From the NCBI RefSeq assembly GCF_025993685.1, contig NZ_DAJPEN010000001.1, positions 2,852,001 to 2,916,000 of the forward strand: a stretch of DNA of 64,000 nucleotides. The letters run 5' to 3'. The DNA comes from Bacteroides mediterraneensis. Its GTDB lineage: Bacteria > Bacteroidota > Bacteroidia > Bacteroidales > Bacteroidaceae. Shown in pieces: positions 17,787 through 27,061 of the stretch (position 1 is its first letter; the number at the start of each line of letters is the position of its first letter). The notes under the pieces are model-generated. The model was not told the origin of the DNA. It did not search any database and worked only from the letters and a program-made list of their open reading frames with translations. A program made the translations under genes and the position numbers.

Positions 17787-18704
17787 TCAGGCATGACGCG
17801 GACGAATCTTACGGACCACCGTCGACAACGTTTTCTGAATGGTCTTGGTCAGCACAATCAACGTGACGGCCACCAGAATCAGAAAAATTCCCCAAGCCTC
17901 CTGTGCCGTAAACGATTCACCGAAAATCAAAGCACCGATACAGACAGCCGTCACCGGCTCCATGGCTCCCAGCACAGAGGTAAGCGTACCCCCGATATGC
18001 TGTACGGCCAACACCAGCGTGATATTGGAGATGACGGTCGGCACTACAGCCAACAGCACCAGATTCCCTACCGACACGGCGTCTGGCACCGGTTGTATTC
18101 CTTGATTGGTCAGCGCCTTCAGGGCAAACATCACCGTGCTGACAATAAACACATAAAAAGCCAGTTTCCGCCCGTTCATATCGCGCAGGCGGGATTTGTT
18201 GACTGCCACAATATAACTGGCGTAGCATACAGCCGAAAGGAGAACGATAATCACCCCCGACACATCAAACGACAATTCATCCCCTTTCAATGAAAGTTCA
18301 GACACGCCGTACACGGCCAGCAGAATGGCAACCCATGTCACCCAAGACGCCTTCTCACGAAACAGCACCCACATCAGCAGGGTGACGAACACCGGATAGG
18401 TGAAATGCAGGGTAGTGGCCACTCCCGCCCCCATAAAACCATATCCCCAGAACAAGAACATGGCCGAACCGGTGTAAAACAATCCCAGCAAAAGAAACAG
18501 CGGAATATCCCGCAGCTCTATATGAAACGATTCCTTTTTCACCTTCATCATCACCCCCAAAGCAAAGGTGGCAAAAAGGAACCGATAGAAAAGAATGGAA
18601 TCAAACATCATCCCTTTCCGCATCAGCGGAAGGGTAAACAAGGGTATCAAACCGAATGTCACCGAAGTGGCAAGTCCATAGAAAAATCCTTTCAAACTGT
18701 TCAT
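17787..18704 (-). CDS. DMT superfamily transporter (EamA family)
   Basis: 305 residues with about ten hydrophobic helices in two EamA repeats (GLIPLFTLPL... and CYASYIVAVN...). Such proteins export or import small metabolites across the inner membrane; the substrate cannot be read here. The start MNSLKGFFYG at 18704 is preferred over the longer frame because the -7 element TACCTTTG at 18738-18731 lies just upstream and the longer start would fall inside it. It converges with the YgiQ-type gene (25 bp gap). Confidence 0.85.
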   Translation of the reverse strand: MNSLKGFFYGLATSVTFGLIPLFTLPLMRKGMMFDSILFYRFLFATFALGVMMKVKKESFHIELRDIPLFLLLGLFYTGSAMFLFWGYGFMGAGVATTLHFTYPVFVTLLMWVLFREKASWVTWVAILLAVYGVSELSLKGDELSFDVSGVIIVLLSAVCYASYIVAVNKSRLRDMNGRKLAFYVFIVSTVMFALKALTNQGIQPVPDAVSVGNLVLLAVVPTVISNITLVLAVQHIGGTLTSVLGAMEPVTAVCIGALIFGESFTAQEAWGIFLILVAVTLIVLTKTIQKTLSTVVRKIRPRHA

Positions 18705-18730
18705 ACTGCGAAATGTAAGAATAAACTCCG

Positions 18731-18738
18731 CAAAGGTA
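18731..18738 (-). promoter_or_regulatory. Possible -7 element for the DMT transporter
   Basis: TACCTTTG read leftward, 26 bases before the ATG. The -33 element is not clear. Confidence 0.45.
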
Positions 18739-18765
18739 CACAATTCAGGCCAATATACCTAACAC

Positions 18766-18809
18766 AAAAGAGGCCACAGAAACCTTCTTCGGGTTTCTGC
18801 AGCCTCTTT
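18766..18809 (-). terminator. Terminator of the acn-icd-gltA operon
   Basis: Reading leftward: AGAGGC, CAGAAACC stem, loop, GGTTTCTG, GCCTCT, then TTTTGT. It lies about 20 bases after the gltA stop and just upstream of the DMT promoter. Confidence 0.85.
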
Positions 18810-18830
18810 CGGCTATTTTCATCGCAATAA

Positions 18831-20171
18831 TCAGCGGTCTTTTATCGGCTTGTAGTCCACTTCCTCCAGCACGTTCTTGTAGGCCGGACGGATGATGCGG
18901 CGACCTTCGAAGTTCAGCTCCTCAATGCGGTGTGCCGTCCATCCTACGATACGGGCCATGGCAAACAGCGGGGTATAGATTTCATGCGGCAATCCCATCA
19001 TTTCGTAGATAAATCCCGAATAGAAGTCCACGTTCGAACATACCTGCTTCTTGGTGCCTTTCACCTTCTTGAAACATTCTATGGCACGCTGTTCCAACAG
19101 TTCCAGGAAAGCAAATTCCTTTTCGCATCCCTTTTCTGCCACCAGCTCGCCGGCCAGTTCCTTCAGCAAGACCGCACGCGGGTCGGAAATGGTGTACACC
19201 GCATGACCGATACCGTAAATCAGTCCGCTGCCGTCGTATGCCTCCTTATTCAACATACGGGTCAGATACGTATCAATCTCATCCACGTTCGTCCAATCGG
19301 AAATCACCTCCTTCAAGTGATGGAACATCTTGATCACCTGAATATTGGCTCCTCCATGTAACGGACCTTTCAAAGAACCGATACCGGCGGCGATGCTGGA
19401 ATAGGTATCCGTACGGGTAGAGCTGGTGACGCGTACTGTAAACGTAGAGTTGTTACCACCTCCGTGTTCAGCCTGCAACACCAACAGCAAGTCGAGCATA
19501 CGGGCTTCCAGCGGCGTATAGTCCTTTTTAATCATATAAAGGAAGTTCTCGGCCAGCGACAGGTTCTCGTGCGGGTGACGGATATGCAAGGAACGTCCGT
19601 GTATGCTGTGACGATAAATGTTATAAGCATACGCAATGATGGTCGGGAACTTGGAAATCAGCTCAATGGACTGACGCATCAGGTTGTCGCGTGAGATGTC
19701 ATCCGGATTCGGGTCGAACGTATACATCTCCAGCACACTGCGGGCCAGGATGTTCATGATGTTCTGTCCCTCCAGGTCGATGATGTTCATCGTGGTCTTC
19801 TTGTCGAGCGGCATGTTGTCGTTAATCAGCTCCTTGAACGAAGCCAGCTGCTCACTGTCCGGGAGTTCTCCCGAAAGCAACAGATAAGCCACTTCCTCAA
19901 AGCCGAAACGTTTCTCACGCAACAGCGCATGGGCGATGTCGTCCAAGTCGTATCCACGATAAAACAACTTGCCCGGAATCGGTTTCAGTCCCTGGTCGGT
20001 ACGTTCATACCCTACCACATTACCAATCTTCGTCAGTCCCACCAGTACTCCCGTACCGTCTTCATTACGAAGGCCACGCTTCACATTGTATTTGGTAAAC
20101 AGTTCATTGTCTATACGGCATGCCTGCTTGGCACATTCGGAAAGCTTGTAAACGATATATTCCTTTTTCAT
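18831..20171 (-). CDS. gltA: Citrate synthase
   Basis: 446 residues. It condenses acetyl-CoA and oxaloacetate into citrate. Catalytic-region motifs are present: LHGGANIQV with the active-site His, GIGHAVYTISDPRA, and Arg-rich segments toward the C-terminus. It is longer than the E. coli enzyme, with an extra N-terminal segment typical of the Bacteroidetes form. It is the last gene of acn-icd-gltA, 49 bp after icd. A methylcitrate synthase activity cannot be excluded by sequence, but the operon supports citrate. Confidence 0.95.
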   Translation of the reverse strand: MKKEYIVYKLSECAKQACRIDNELFTKYNVKRGLRNEDGTGVLVGLTKIGNVVGYERTDQGLKPIPGKLFYRGYDLDDIAHALLREKRFGFEEVAYLLLSGELPDSEQLASFKELINDNMPLDKKTTMNIIDLEGQNIMNILARSVLEMYTFDPNPDDISRDNLMRQSIELISKFPTIIAYAYNIYRHSIHGRSLHIRHPHENLSLAENFLYMIKKDYTPLEARMLDLLLVLQAEHGGGNNSTFTVRVTSSTRTDTYSSIAAGIGSLKGPLHGGANIQVIKMFHHLKEVISDWTNVDEIDTYLTRMLNKEAYDGSGLIYGIGHAVYTISDPRAVLLKELAGELVAEKGCEKEFAFLELLEQRAIECFKKVKGTKKQVCSNVDFYSGFIYEMMGLPHEIYTPLFAMARIVGWTAHRIEELNFEGRRIIRPAYKNVLEEVDYKPIKDR

Positions 20172-20220
20172 AAACTACTCTTTTATCCATTAATCACTCC
20201 GACAAAAGAACCGTCTGCTC

Positions 20221-21486
20221 TTACAGCAGTTCGACGATTCGCTGTCCAAAATCCTTTGTTCCCAGTGCGTTTCCTTTCGGCATGAAACGGGCCAGGTCGG
20301 CCGTGGCTTCTCCGTTGGAGAATGCTTTTTCCAATGCATTCACAATCAGCTGGGCAGCTTCTTTCCAGCCCATGTATTCCAGCATCATCACCGACGACAA
20401 CAACAGGGAGCAAGGATTGACCACATCCTGTCCGGCAATGTTCGGCGCCGTGCCGTGAGTAGCCTCAAAAATAGCATGTCCGGTCTGGTAATTGATATTG
20501 GCACCCGGTGCGATACCGATACCACCCACCATGGCAGCCAGCTGGTCGGATATATAGTCTCCGTTCAGGTTCAATGTCGCAATCACGGAATATTCTTCCG
20601 GCAGCAACAGCGTATTCTGCAGGAACGCATCGGCAATGCAATCCTTCACCACCAGTTTGCCTTCATTGATGGCCTTGGCTACGGCAGCCTTGGCAGATTC
20701 CTCGCCCAGGTCTTTCTTCAGACGGTCATACTCGTTCATGGTGAAAGTACGGTCCTTGAATTCCGTTTCAGCCACTTCGTATCCCCAGCGTTTGAAGCCT
20801 CCCTCGGTAAACTTCATGATGTTTCCTTTATGTACCAGTGTCACTGAAGGCAGTCCGTTGTCCAGTGCAAACTGGATAGCCGCACGTACCAACCGCTGTG
20901 TTCCTTCCTTCGATACCGGTTTCACACCGAATGAAGAAGTTTCCGGGAAACGTACCTTGGTGACGCCCATCTCGTCGTGCAGGAATTTATAGAACTTCTG
21001 CGCTTCCGGAGTGCCCTGTTCCCACTCGATACCGGCATAAATATCCTCTGTATTTTCACGGAAAATATACATGTTCACCTTATGAGGCTCTTTCACCGGA
21101 GAAACCACTCCTTTGAACCAGCGTACCGGACGCAGACAGACATACAAGTCGAGCGTCTGGCGCAGTGCCACATTCAACGAACGGATACCTCCGCCTACCG
21201 GAGTAGTGAGCGGCCCCTTGATACCCACCAGGTATTCCTTGAATGCATCCAACGTAGCTTGCGGCAACCATTCACCTGTCTTTTCAAACGCCTTACCCCC
21301 TGCCAGCACTTCTTTCCATTCAATGCTTCGCTTGCCCACGTAGGCCAGTTCTACCGCCGCATTGACAATTTTCTGACATACCGGCGTAATTTCAGCGCCT
21401 ACTCCATCTCCTTCGATAAAAGGAACCACTACATTGTCGGGAACCATCAGTTTCCCGTCTTCCATATACATCTTGCTGTTACTCAT
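20221..21486 (-). CDS. icd: Isocitrate dehydrogenase (probably NADP-dependent)
   Basis: 421 residues. It decarboxylates isocitrate to 2-oxoglutarate. Substrate-binding segments RSLNVALRQTLDLYVCLRP and ENTEDIYAGIEW are present, and HGTAPNIAG lies in the cofactor region. The cofactor (NADP) is a family inference. It lies 7 bp after acn and before gltA, so the three enzymes from oxaloacetate to 2-oxoglutarate are made from one transcript. This serves glutamate synthesis in a fermentative bacterium. Confidence 0.95.
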   Translation of the reverse strand: MSNSKMYMEDGKLMVPDNVVVPFIEGDGVGAEITPVCQKIVNAAVELAYVGKRSIEWKEVLAGGKAFEKTGEWLPQATLDAFKEYLVGIKGPLTTPVGGGIRSLNVALRQTLDLYVCLRPVRWFKGVVSPVKEPHKVNMYIFRENTEDIYAGIEWEQGTPEAQKFYKFLHDEMGVTKVRFPETSSFGVKPVSKEGTQRLVRAAIQFALDNGLPSVTLVHKGNIMKFTEGGFKRWGYEVAETEFKDRTFTMNEYDRLKKDLGEESAKAAVAKAINEGKLVVKDCIADAFLQNTLLLPEEYSVIATLNLNGDYISDQLAAMVGGIGIAPGANINYQTGHAIFEATHGTAPNIAGQDVVNPCSLLLSSVMMLEYMGWKEAAQLIVNALEKAFSNGEATADLARFMPKGNALGTKDFGQRIVELL

Positions 21487-21493
21487 ATCTCTC

Positions 21494-23749
21494 TTATTTT
21501 TTAAAGGTGTTCAAGGCAGAACCTGCTTTGAACCAGTTAATTTGCATTTCATTATAGGTGTGAAGCACCTCGAAAGTCTCCGTCGTGCCGTCATCGTGCG
21601 TCAATACAGCATATAGCGGATGTCCCGGTGCAAAATGCTGCAATCCCAGGATGGAAATCCGGTCGTGTTCACGCACCTTGTCGTAATCGTTCTTGTCGGC
21701 AAAAGTCAGTGCCAGCATACCCTGTTTCTTCAGGTTGGTTTCATGAATACGGGCAAAACTCTTGGCCAGAATCACCCGCACGTTCAGGAAACGCGGTTCC
21801 ATGGCAGCATGTTCCCGGCTGGAGCCTTCTCCATAGTTTTCTTCCGCCACAACGATAGAGCCCATGCCCTTGGCCTTGTACTGCTTGGCCACGGCAGAAA
21901 CCGCCTCATACTCGCCCGTCAGCTGGTTCCATACGCAGTTCGTCTTGCCGTTGAACGCATTAACTGCGCCCATCAGCATGTTATCGGAAATATTTTCCAA
22001 ATGCCCACGGAAACGCAACCACGGTCCGGCCATCGAAATATGGTCGGTCGTACATTTTCCCTGCGTTTTAATCAGCAGCGGCAATTCCAGGAAGTCTTCA
22101 CCGTTCCATGAAGCAAACGGTTCCAGTTTCTGCAAGCGCTGTGAATCCGGCTGAATGGTGACTTCCACTTTTCCTCCGTCAGCCGAAGGAGCCACATACC
22201 CGTTGTCATCCACCGTAAAGCCTTTCAAAGGTAAAGTATCTCCTGTGGGAGGATCCAGTTTCACCGCCTCGCCCTTTTCATTCTTCAGGGTATCTGTCAG
22301 CGGATTGAAGCACAAGTCACCGGCAATGGCAAAAGCGACTGCAATTTCCGGTGAAGCGATGAACGCATGCGTATTCGGATTCCCGTCGGCACGTTTGGCA
22401 AAGTTACGGTTGAATGAAGTCACGATGGAATTGGCCCGCAACGGGTCGTCGGTCACACGCTTCCACTGGCCGATACAAGGACCACAGGCATTGGTCATCA
22501 CCACGCCACCGATACTCTTCAGGTCTTCAATCATGCCGTCGCGCTGTGCCGTGCAATACACCTGCTCCGAACCCGGATTGATAATCAGCGAAGCCTGCAT
22601 CTTCAGTCCCTTGGCCTTTACCTGACGGGCTACCGAAGCCGCACGGCTCAAATCCTGATAAGAGGAGTTGGTGCAGGAGCCAATCAGTCCTACTTCCATC
22701 TTCTGCGGGAAACCTTCCTTCTTCACACGGGCCGCAAATTCCGAAATCGGACAAGCCGCATCGGGGGTGAACGGACCGTTCACATAGGGTTCCAAAGCCG
22801 AAAGGTCGATTTCAATCAACCGGTCGTAATATTTCTCCGGACACTGTGCCACTTCCGCATCCGCCTGCAAGTCGGCTGCATTGGCCTCAGCCAGTAAAGC
22901 AATCTCCTCACGACCGGTCGCACACAAGTAGCGTTTCATTTCCTCATCGTACGGGAAAACCGAAGTCGTGGCTCCCACTTCCGCTCCCATGTTACAGATG
23001 GTAGCCTTCCCAGTAGCCGACAACGAATGCGTACCTTCTCCAAAATATTCGATGATGGCATTGGTGCCACCTTTTACGGTCAGAATGCCTGCCAGCTTCA
23101 GAATCACATCCTTCGGCGAAGCCCAACCGTTCAGTTTACCGGTCAGCTTCACGCCAATCAGTTTCGGCATCTTCAGTTCCCATTCCATGCCGGTCATCAC
23201 GTCTACCGCGTCGGCACCGCCTACGCCGATGGCAATCATTCCCAAGCCACCTGCATTCGGCGTATGAGAATCGGTACCCACCATCATTCCGCCCGGGAAT
23301 GCATAGTTTTCAAGCACCACCTGATGGATGATTCCTGCTCCCGGCTTCCAGAAGCCGATGCCGTATTTCGAAGCCACACTTTTCAAAAAGTCATAGACTT
23401 CTTTATTCGTGGTACAAGCGGAAGGCAAATCTTCTTCCACTCCTTTATATGCTTGAATCAAATGGTCGCAATGTACAGTGGCAGGCACTGCCGATACAGA
23501 TTTCCCGGCATTCATAAACTGCAGCAATGCCATCTGTGCCGTAGCATCCTGCATGGCTACCCGGTCGGGACGGAAATTGACATACTCTTCTCCCCGACGA
23601 AACGGAGCCATCATGTGCTCGTCGTACAAATGGGCATACAATATTTTCTCGGCCAAGGTCATGGCACGTCCCAGTTTTTTCCGGGCTTTTCCTACTTTTT
23701 CCGCATACGACGCATAGAACGTCTTCTGCATTTCCATGTCATAAATCAT
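21494..23749 (-). CDS. acn: Aconitate hydratase
   Basis: 751 residues. It isomerises citrate to isocitrate through a [4Fe-4S] cluster. Cluster Cys are in GSCTNSSYQDL and ACGPCIGQW; the C-terminal swivel domain holds GEGSSREHAA. The N-terminus MIYDMEMQKTFYASYAEKV fits the mitochondrial-type subfamily and a purine-rich AGGATT lies upstream of the ATG, so the first Met is kept. It is the first gene of the acn-icd-gltA operon. Confidence 0.95.
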   Translation of the reverse strand: MIYDMEMQKTFYASYAEKVGKARKKLGRAMTLAEKILYAHLYDEHMMAPFRRGEEYVNFRPDRVAMQDATAQMALLQFMNAGKSVSAVPATVHCDHLIQAYKGVEEDLPSACTTNKEVYDFLKSVASKYGIGFWKPGAGIIHQVVLENYAFPGGMMVGTDSHTPNAGGLGMIAIGVGGADAVDVMTGMEWELKMPKLIGVKLTGKLNGWASPKDVILKLAGILTVKGGTNAIIEYFGEGTHSLSATGKATICNMGAEVGATTSVFPYDEEMKRYLCATGREEIALLAEANAADLQADAEVAQCPEKYYDRLIEIDLSALEPYVNGPFTPDAACPISEFAARVKKEGFPQKMEVGLIGSCTNSSYQDLSRAASVARQVKAKGLKMQASLIINPGSEQVYCTAQRDGMIEDLKSIGGVVMTNACGPCIGQWKRVTDDPLRANSIVTSFNRNFAKRADGNPNTHAFIASPEIAVAFAIAGDLCFNPLTDTLKNEKGEAVKLDPPTGDTLPLKGFTVDDNGYVAPSADGGKVEVTIQPDSQRLQKLEPFASWNGEDFLELPLLIKTQGKCTTDHISMAGPWLRFRGHLENISDNMLMGAVNAFNGKTNCVWNQLTGEYEAVSAVAKQYKAKGMGSIVVAEENYGEGSSREHAAMEPRFLNVRVILAKSFARIHETNLKKQGMLALTFADKNDYDKVREHDRISILGLQHFAPGHPLYAVLTHDDGTTETFEVLHTYNEMQINWFKAGSALNTFKK

Positions 23750-23778
23750 CTGAGCAATCCTTTTTATAACTTAGTGCG

Positions 23779-23786
23779 CAAATATA
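23779..23786 (-). promoter_or_regulatory. Possible -7 element for acn-icd-gltA
   Basis: TATATTTG read leftward, 29 bases before acn. TTG at the standard -33 distance is absent; a TTTG lies closer (14-base spacer). Confidence 0.4.
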
Positions 23787-23809
23787 TCGAAAATAAACCA
23801 CAAATTTGT

Positions 23810-24040
23810 CTTTAAAAGTGATAAAAAAACAACAAACTGCTATTTATTGTTGCATCTTCTTGACAATCTACATCTTTAAAGAAGAAATTCCAGCCGTTTT
23901 TTGGCAGCCCCATCCGCAAACCGAAAAATACTTACATATTTTTACTATTCTCTCTCACAGAACTGGAATTTCCAGCAATATACGATGAGAATCTGACAAA
24001 TGCAAGCATCTTAATCAAAATATCGACTTCTCTGATTTAT
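23810..24040. other. Intergenic stretch without recognisable genes
   Basis: AT-rich. No credible frame, RNA gene or long repeat was found between the acn promoter and the 22-bp repeat array. Confidence 0.5.
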
Positions 24041-24128
24041 GTTTCCCGTGCGGGAAACATACGTTTTCCCAACCAGAAACATACGGTTCCGCCAAGGGAA
24101 ACGTATGTCTCCGCCTGCGGAAACGTAA
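24041..24128. repeat. Array 1: four 22-bp inverted-repeat units
   Basis: Units at 24041-24062, 24063-24084, 24085-24106 and 24107-24128. Each has the form GTTTCC-N5-GGGAAAC-RTAY with few departures, so each unit is itself an inverted repeat (GTTTCC/GGAAAC). AAAC begins at 24055, 24077, 24099 and 24121, exactly 22 apart. The inner five bases are not conserved. The array lies in the acn/fimbrial intergenic region, 290 bp upstream of acn. Not a CRISPR: units are too short and there are no unique spacers. Confidence 0.8.
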
Positions 24129-24172
24129 AAAACTCCCTTGCCAAATATTACAAATGACAAAGGAGTTCTTAT
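24129..24172 (-). terminator. Terminator-like hairpin next to array 1
   Basis: Reading leftward: AACTCC-TTTG stem, loop, CAAGGGAGTT, then TTTTTTAC. It would end a leftward transcript coming from 24.2-24.6 kb. Confidence 0.55.
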
Positions 24173-24420
24173 CTCCACGTAAAAGTCAGGTAATAATTAT
24201 CTAACTAATTAACCTTCGAAAAAGCATTTATAATCAATGTTAATAATTCAAACGACGGAACGCCAAACGAATCTGCTCTTCAAAACAAATGCATTTTAGG
24301 GGCTGCTACCTCATCTCCATACTGTGTAAACTATTCCTTCACGTTGCCCCGCAAATTCTTATAGGAAAAGGTCTATTACTGCCAGACTGGAAACAACTCC
24401 TATAGCGGATTTCATTCACT

Positions 24421-24564
24421 CTATAATGAAGATTGCTTATCTGTAGTGCGGCGAAGAAAGTGTTTCTCAGACAGAAGCACAACACCTTGTTCGCTTTTCC
24501 CATACAGAATATCATCAGGTTTCGAAAATTTTCCCAAAAGCCATTCGATCAGTCCAAGACTCAC
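24421..24564 (-). pseudogene. Short open frame, possibly a gene remnant
   Basis: A 47-codon frame from a GTG (VSLGLIEWLL...) to a TAG. The composition looks protein-like (GKSEQGVVLLSEKHF), but there is no good ribosome site and no recognised family. It lies between two leftward terminators (24597-24634 and 24129-24172). It could be a decayed gene or chance. Confidence 0.2.
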
Positions 24565-24596
24565 TTAATCCTTAGATTCCAAAGCAACATCTACCT

Positions 24597-24634
24597 ATAA
24601 AAAACCCCGAGCCTGTATCGAAACAAGCCCGGGG
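24597..24634 (-). terminator. Terminator of the fimbrial operon
   Basis: Reading leftward: CCCCGGGCTTGT, loop TTCGAT, ACAGGCTCGGGG, then TTTTTTA. About 90 bases after the fimbrillin stop. Confidence 0.85.
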
Positions 24635-24724
24635 AATCTTTTATTTTCCCAAAAATCATGTATGATTAAGCCAAATCAACAGTCTTCTGTACAATGACAA
24701 CAGTTTCATTTATAAAGAAAAACA

Positions 24725-26086
24725 TTAATTTGTCAAACTAAAATTACCATCCCATGCATCATTAATCTTCACGTAATAATAATCATAGCCTGTTTTTTCA
24801 CCAATATCCAAAGAATCATCTTGCGGGTTCTCTGTGTCATCATCCCCAGGTATATCTGCGGTCTTTTTAGTGCCTATAGAATAAAAATGATTACGTTTTA
24901 TTGAATATCCGGTATTACCCGAATTACTGTCTTGCAAGGGTACAGCTTTTATAATATTTCCACCTTCATTCCAATATACAATATTCAACGCATTCCAATC
25001 ACCATTGCTACCGCCAAAGTCATAAGAAGTATTATTGCCTGGTGAAGGAAGCAGGAAGCAACTACCGAATAATGTATTAGATTTACACTCTATATTTTCA
25101 TCCAAATATTGTTTCACATCCTCATCCATTTCGGTCGGAAGCAGATAGCGCTTATTTTCTTCCTGCCCATCAATAGTGACTTTTCTCGAAAAAATATAAT
25201 CACCACCATTGGAAACATTGGAATAATTGGAAACATCGGTATTGTCTTTAAATTGGAATGTCAACAAATCCGTTTTCCCAAAGCCATTTGGTGCAATACC
25301 ATTGTCAGTTTCATCCGACGGAAATTTCAATACAGTGACATCCATAATTGTAGAAATTGTCACTTTTGCTACTTTTTGGTTATCCACATGTGAGGGAACC
25401 CCTTCCAGATAGACTAGCATACCAGCTACTTGACGTTTCAAAGTAAGGGTGTTTTCAGTAACGAACAGCCCGTACTCATTTACTTTAGCTTCTATTTTAC
25501 CCGCGAAGATTTCTTCTGGAAATGACTCATTCGTCATATCACATTGTAATCCCACAATATCTACTTCGGTTTCTTCTTCATCTACTTTTACTGTTTTAGT
25601 CTGATTGGTTAACGTATATGGAAAATCTTCTCCTGAAGTACAATTATAACCATAAGCTACAATGCTATAAGGACTATGCACTGAATTTTCATCAATTTTT
25701 ATTTTAATCTTAATCGTAGATGAATTAGTAAGATTTGATTTCTCTATTACATAACTATTTAAAGACTGTTCATCAACCTTAGCTCCATCTACTCCAACAA
25801 TTTTCACAGCATCATCAATCTGATATGCACCATTTCCGTCAGCCAAGTGATATACCCTGAAACCTATTCGATTCACGTTATTCCCATTTGGGCTGCTTGG
25901 ATTAAAATGGTCAATAGGCCGTGCTGCACGAGACATAGCACCTGCCAGTGAAATTTCAATAATTCCTTCTCCCGGTTGAAGATTCAATCCATTTTCCTCT
26001 TCCACATACAGCACTTTTTCCTGAGTGCAGGCAGTAAAGGCCATCATGCCGCCTAAAACCACCCATAAAAACAACTTCTTTTTCAT
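24725..26086 (-). CDS. Fimbrillin family lipoprotein (Mfa1/FimA-like)
   Basis: 453 residues. A lipoprotein signal (MKKKLFLWVVLGGMMAFTACTQEK, cleavage before Cys20) is followed by an acidic, Thr/Asn/Ser-rich beta-sandwich-like body, as in Bacteroidetes fimbrillins exported as lipoproteins and assembled on the surface. Arg-containing segments just after the signal (MSRAARPIDHF) could be the protease cleavage site that frees the assembly strand. It is the last gene of the operon and probably the main shaft or tip subunit, 45 bp after the anchor gene. Confidence 0.8.
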   Translation of the reverse strand: MKKKLFLWVVLGGMMAFTACTQEKVLYVEEENGLNLQPGEGIIEISLAGAMSRAARPIDHFNPSSPNGNNVNRIGFRVYHLADGNGAYQIDDAVKIVGVDGAKVDEQSLNSYVIEKSNLTNSSTIKIKIKIDENSVHSPYSIVAYGYNCTSGEDFPYTLTNQTKTVKVDEEETEVDIVGLQCDMTNESFPEEIFAGKIEAKVNEYGLFVTENTLTLKRQVAGMLVYLEGVPSHVDNQKVAKVTISTIMDVTVLKFPSDETDNGIAPNGFGKTDLLTFQFKDNTDVSNYSNVSNGGDYIFSRKVTIDGQEENKRYLLPTEMDEDVKQYLDENIECKSNTLFGSCFLLPSPGNNTSYDFGGSNGDWNALNIVYWNEGGNIIKAVPLQDSNSGNTGYSIKRNHFYSIGTKKTADIPGDDDTENPQDDSLDIGEKTGYDYYYVKINDAWDGNFSLTN

Positions 26087-26131
26087 ATCACATCAGAATT
26101 AAATTAAACATGTATTTCTAAAACGCTATCT

Positions 26132-27046
26132 TTATTTTTCCAAATTATGCACCGCATCCCATCCGTCATCCATCAGAATATAAACGCCCACACTACCCGT
26201 ATCACGATTATAGACGTAACGCAACACGGTGATTTCATTCCGGTTCATCTCGGTCTGAACCGTTTGAAGCTGTATGGTAGGTATCTCCATTTCCGGACTG
26301 TCGTACAAATCGACATCTACCGTAGTTCCTGTAGAAGTGGCGGAAGGCGACAAGAATGTGCTACTCACAAACTCCGATGTACGGCTAGTCCATTCGGTGT
26401 AAGTGACCACCGTCTCAAGTTCAGTGTAGTTCAGATGGTAATCCACATTCCCCGCCACTCCAGTGACCGTTTTCTTGGACCATCCTATTTCCGAGGGAAA
26501 ATCCACCGCCTGAATCAACAACTTCCCTTTAATCCGCTTCAAGCTGACCACATAATCATAATGGTATTCATCGTACAACAATTCATCGGCAGTCATATAT
26601 ACGTCATATCCCTCCATGTGTCCCTGATGAAGGTCATAATCGGTACCACCAGACAGAATGCCCTCTTCTCGCAAAATGTTTCCCCACACGACTAGTCCGT
26701 AACGCCCGAATGGCAAATCTTCCGGCAAATAGGCCGTAGCCATTTCAGCATCCCCCTCTACATCATGCAAATGACGAATGGTAACGATTTCTCCTGTATC
26801 AAGATTATACAGCACATAAAACAATTTCTGGATATAGTTTCGAAAAGGCATATCCTCATCAATGCGATGATCCAATCCGGTTTCACGTTCCACAAAATCT
26901 ATGTTCTCATAATTCTTGTCCTCAATCGCAATCATAACCTTCAAGGGAGGACAGGGAAGAATCTCGTCGCGGATACACGAGGTCAACCCCATGCACATCA
27001 CGATTACAATCCAACCAACCATATAGCATTTTATTTTTCTCATCAC
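26132..27046 (-). CDS. FimB/Mfa2 family fimbrial subunit (anchor lipoprotein)
   Basis: 304 residues. A signal with lipobox GLTSC is followed by DEILPCPP, the conserved start of the FimB/Mfa2 family (IRDEILPCPPLKVMIAIED). Family members anchor fimbriae in the outer membrane and limit their length. It lies 15 bp downstream of the DUF3868/OmpA-like gene and upstream of the fimbrillin. Confidence 0.85.
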   Translation of the reverse strand: MMRKIKCYMVGWIVIVMCMGLTSCIRDEILPCPPLKVMIAIEDKNYENIDFVERETGLDHRIDEDMPFRNYIQKLFYVLYNLDTGEIVTIRHLHDVEGDAEMATAYLPEDLPFGRYGLVVWGNILREEGILSGGTDYDLHQGHMEGYDVYMTADELLYDEYHYDYVVSLKRIKGKLLIQAVDFPSEIGWSKKTVTGVAGNVDYHLNYTELETVVTYTEWTSRTSEFVSSTFLSPSATSTGTTVDVDLYDSPEMEIPTIQLQTVQTEMNRNEITVLRYVYNRDTGSVGVYILMDDGWDAVHNLEK

Positions 27047-27061
27047 TCTTCTGACTCATTT

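Noticed and set aside
24041..24128. Array 1 as a CRISPR
   Set aside because: Units are 22 bp with no unique spacers of 26-40 bp, each unit is palindromic, and no cas gene is in the window.
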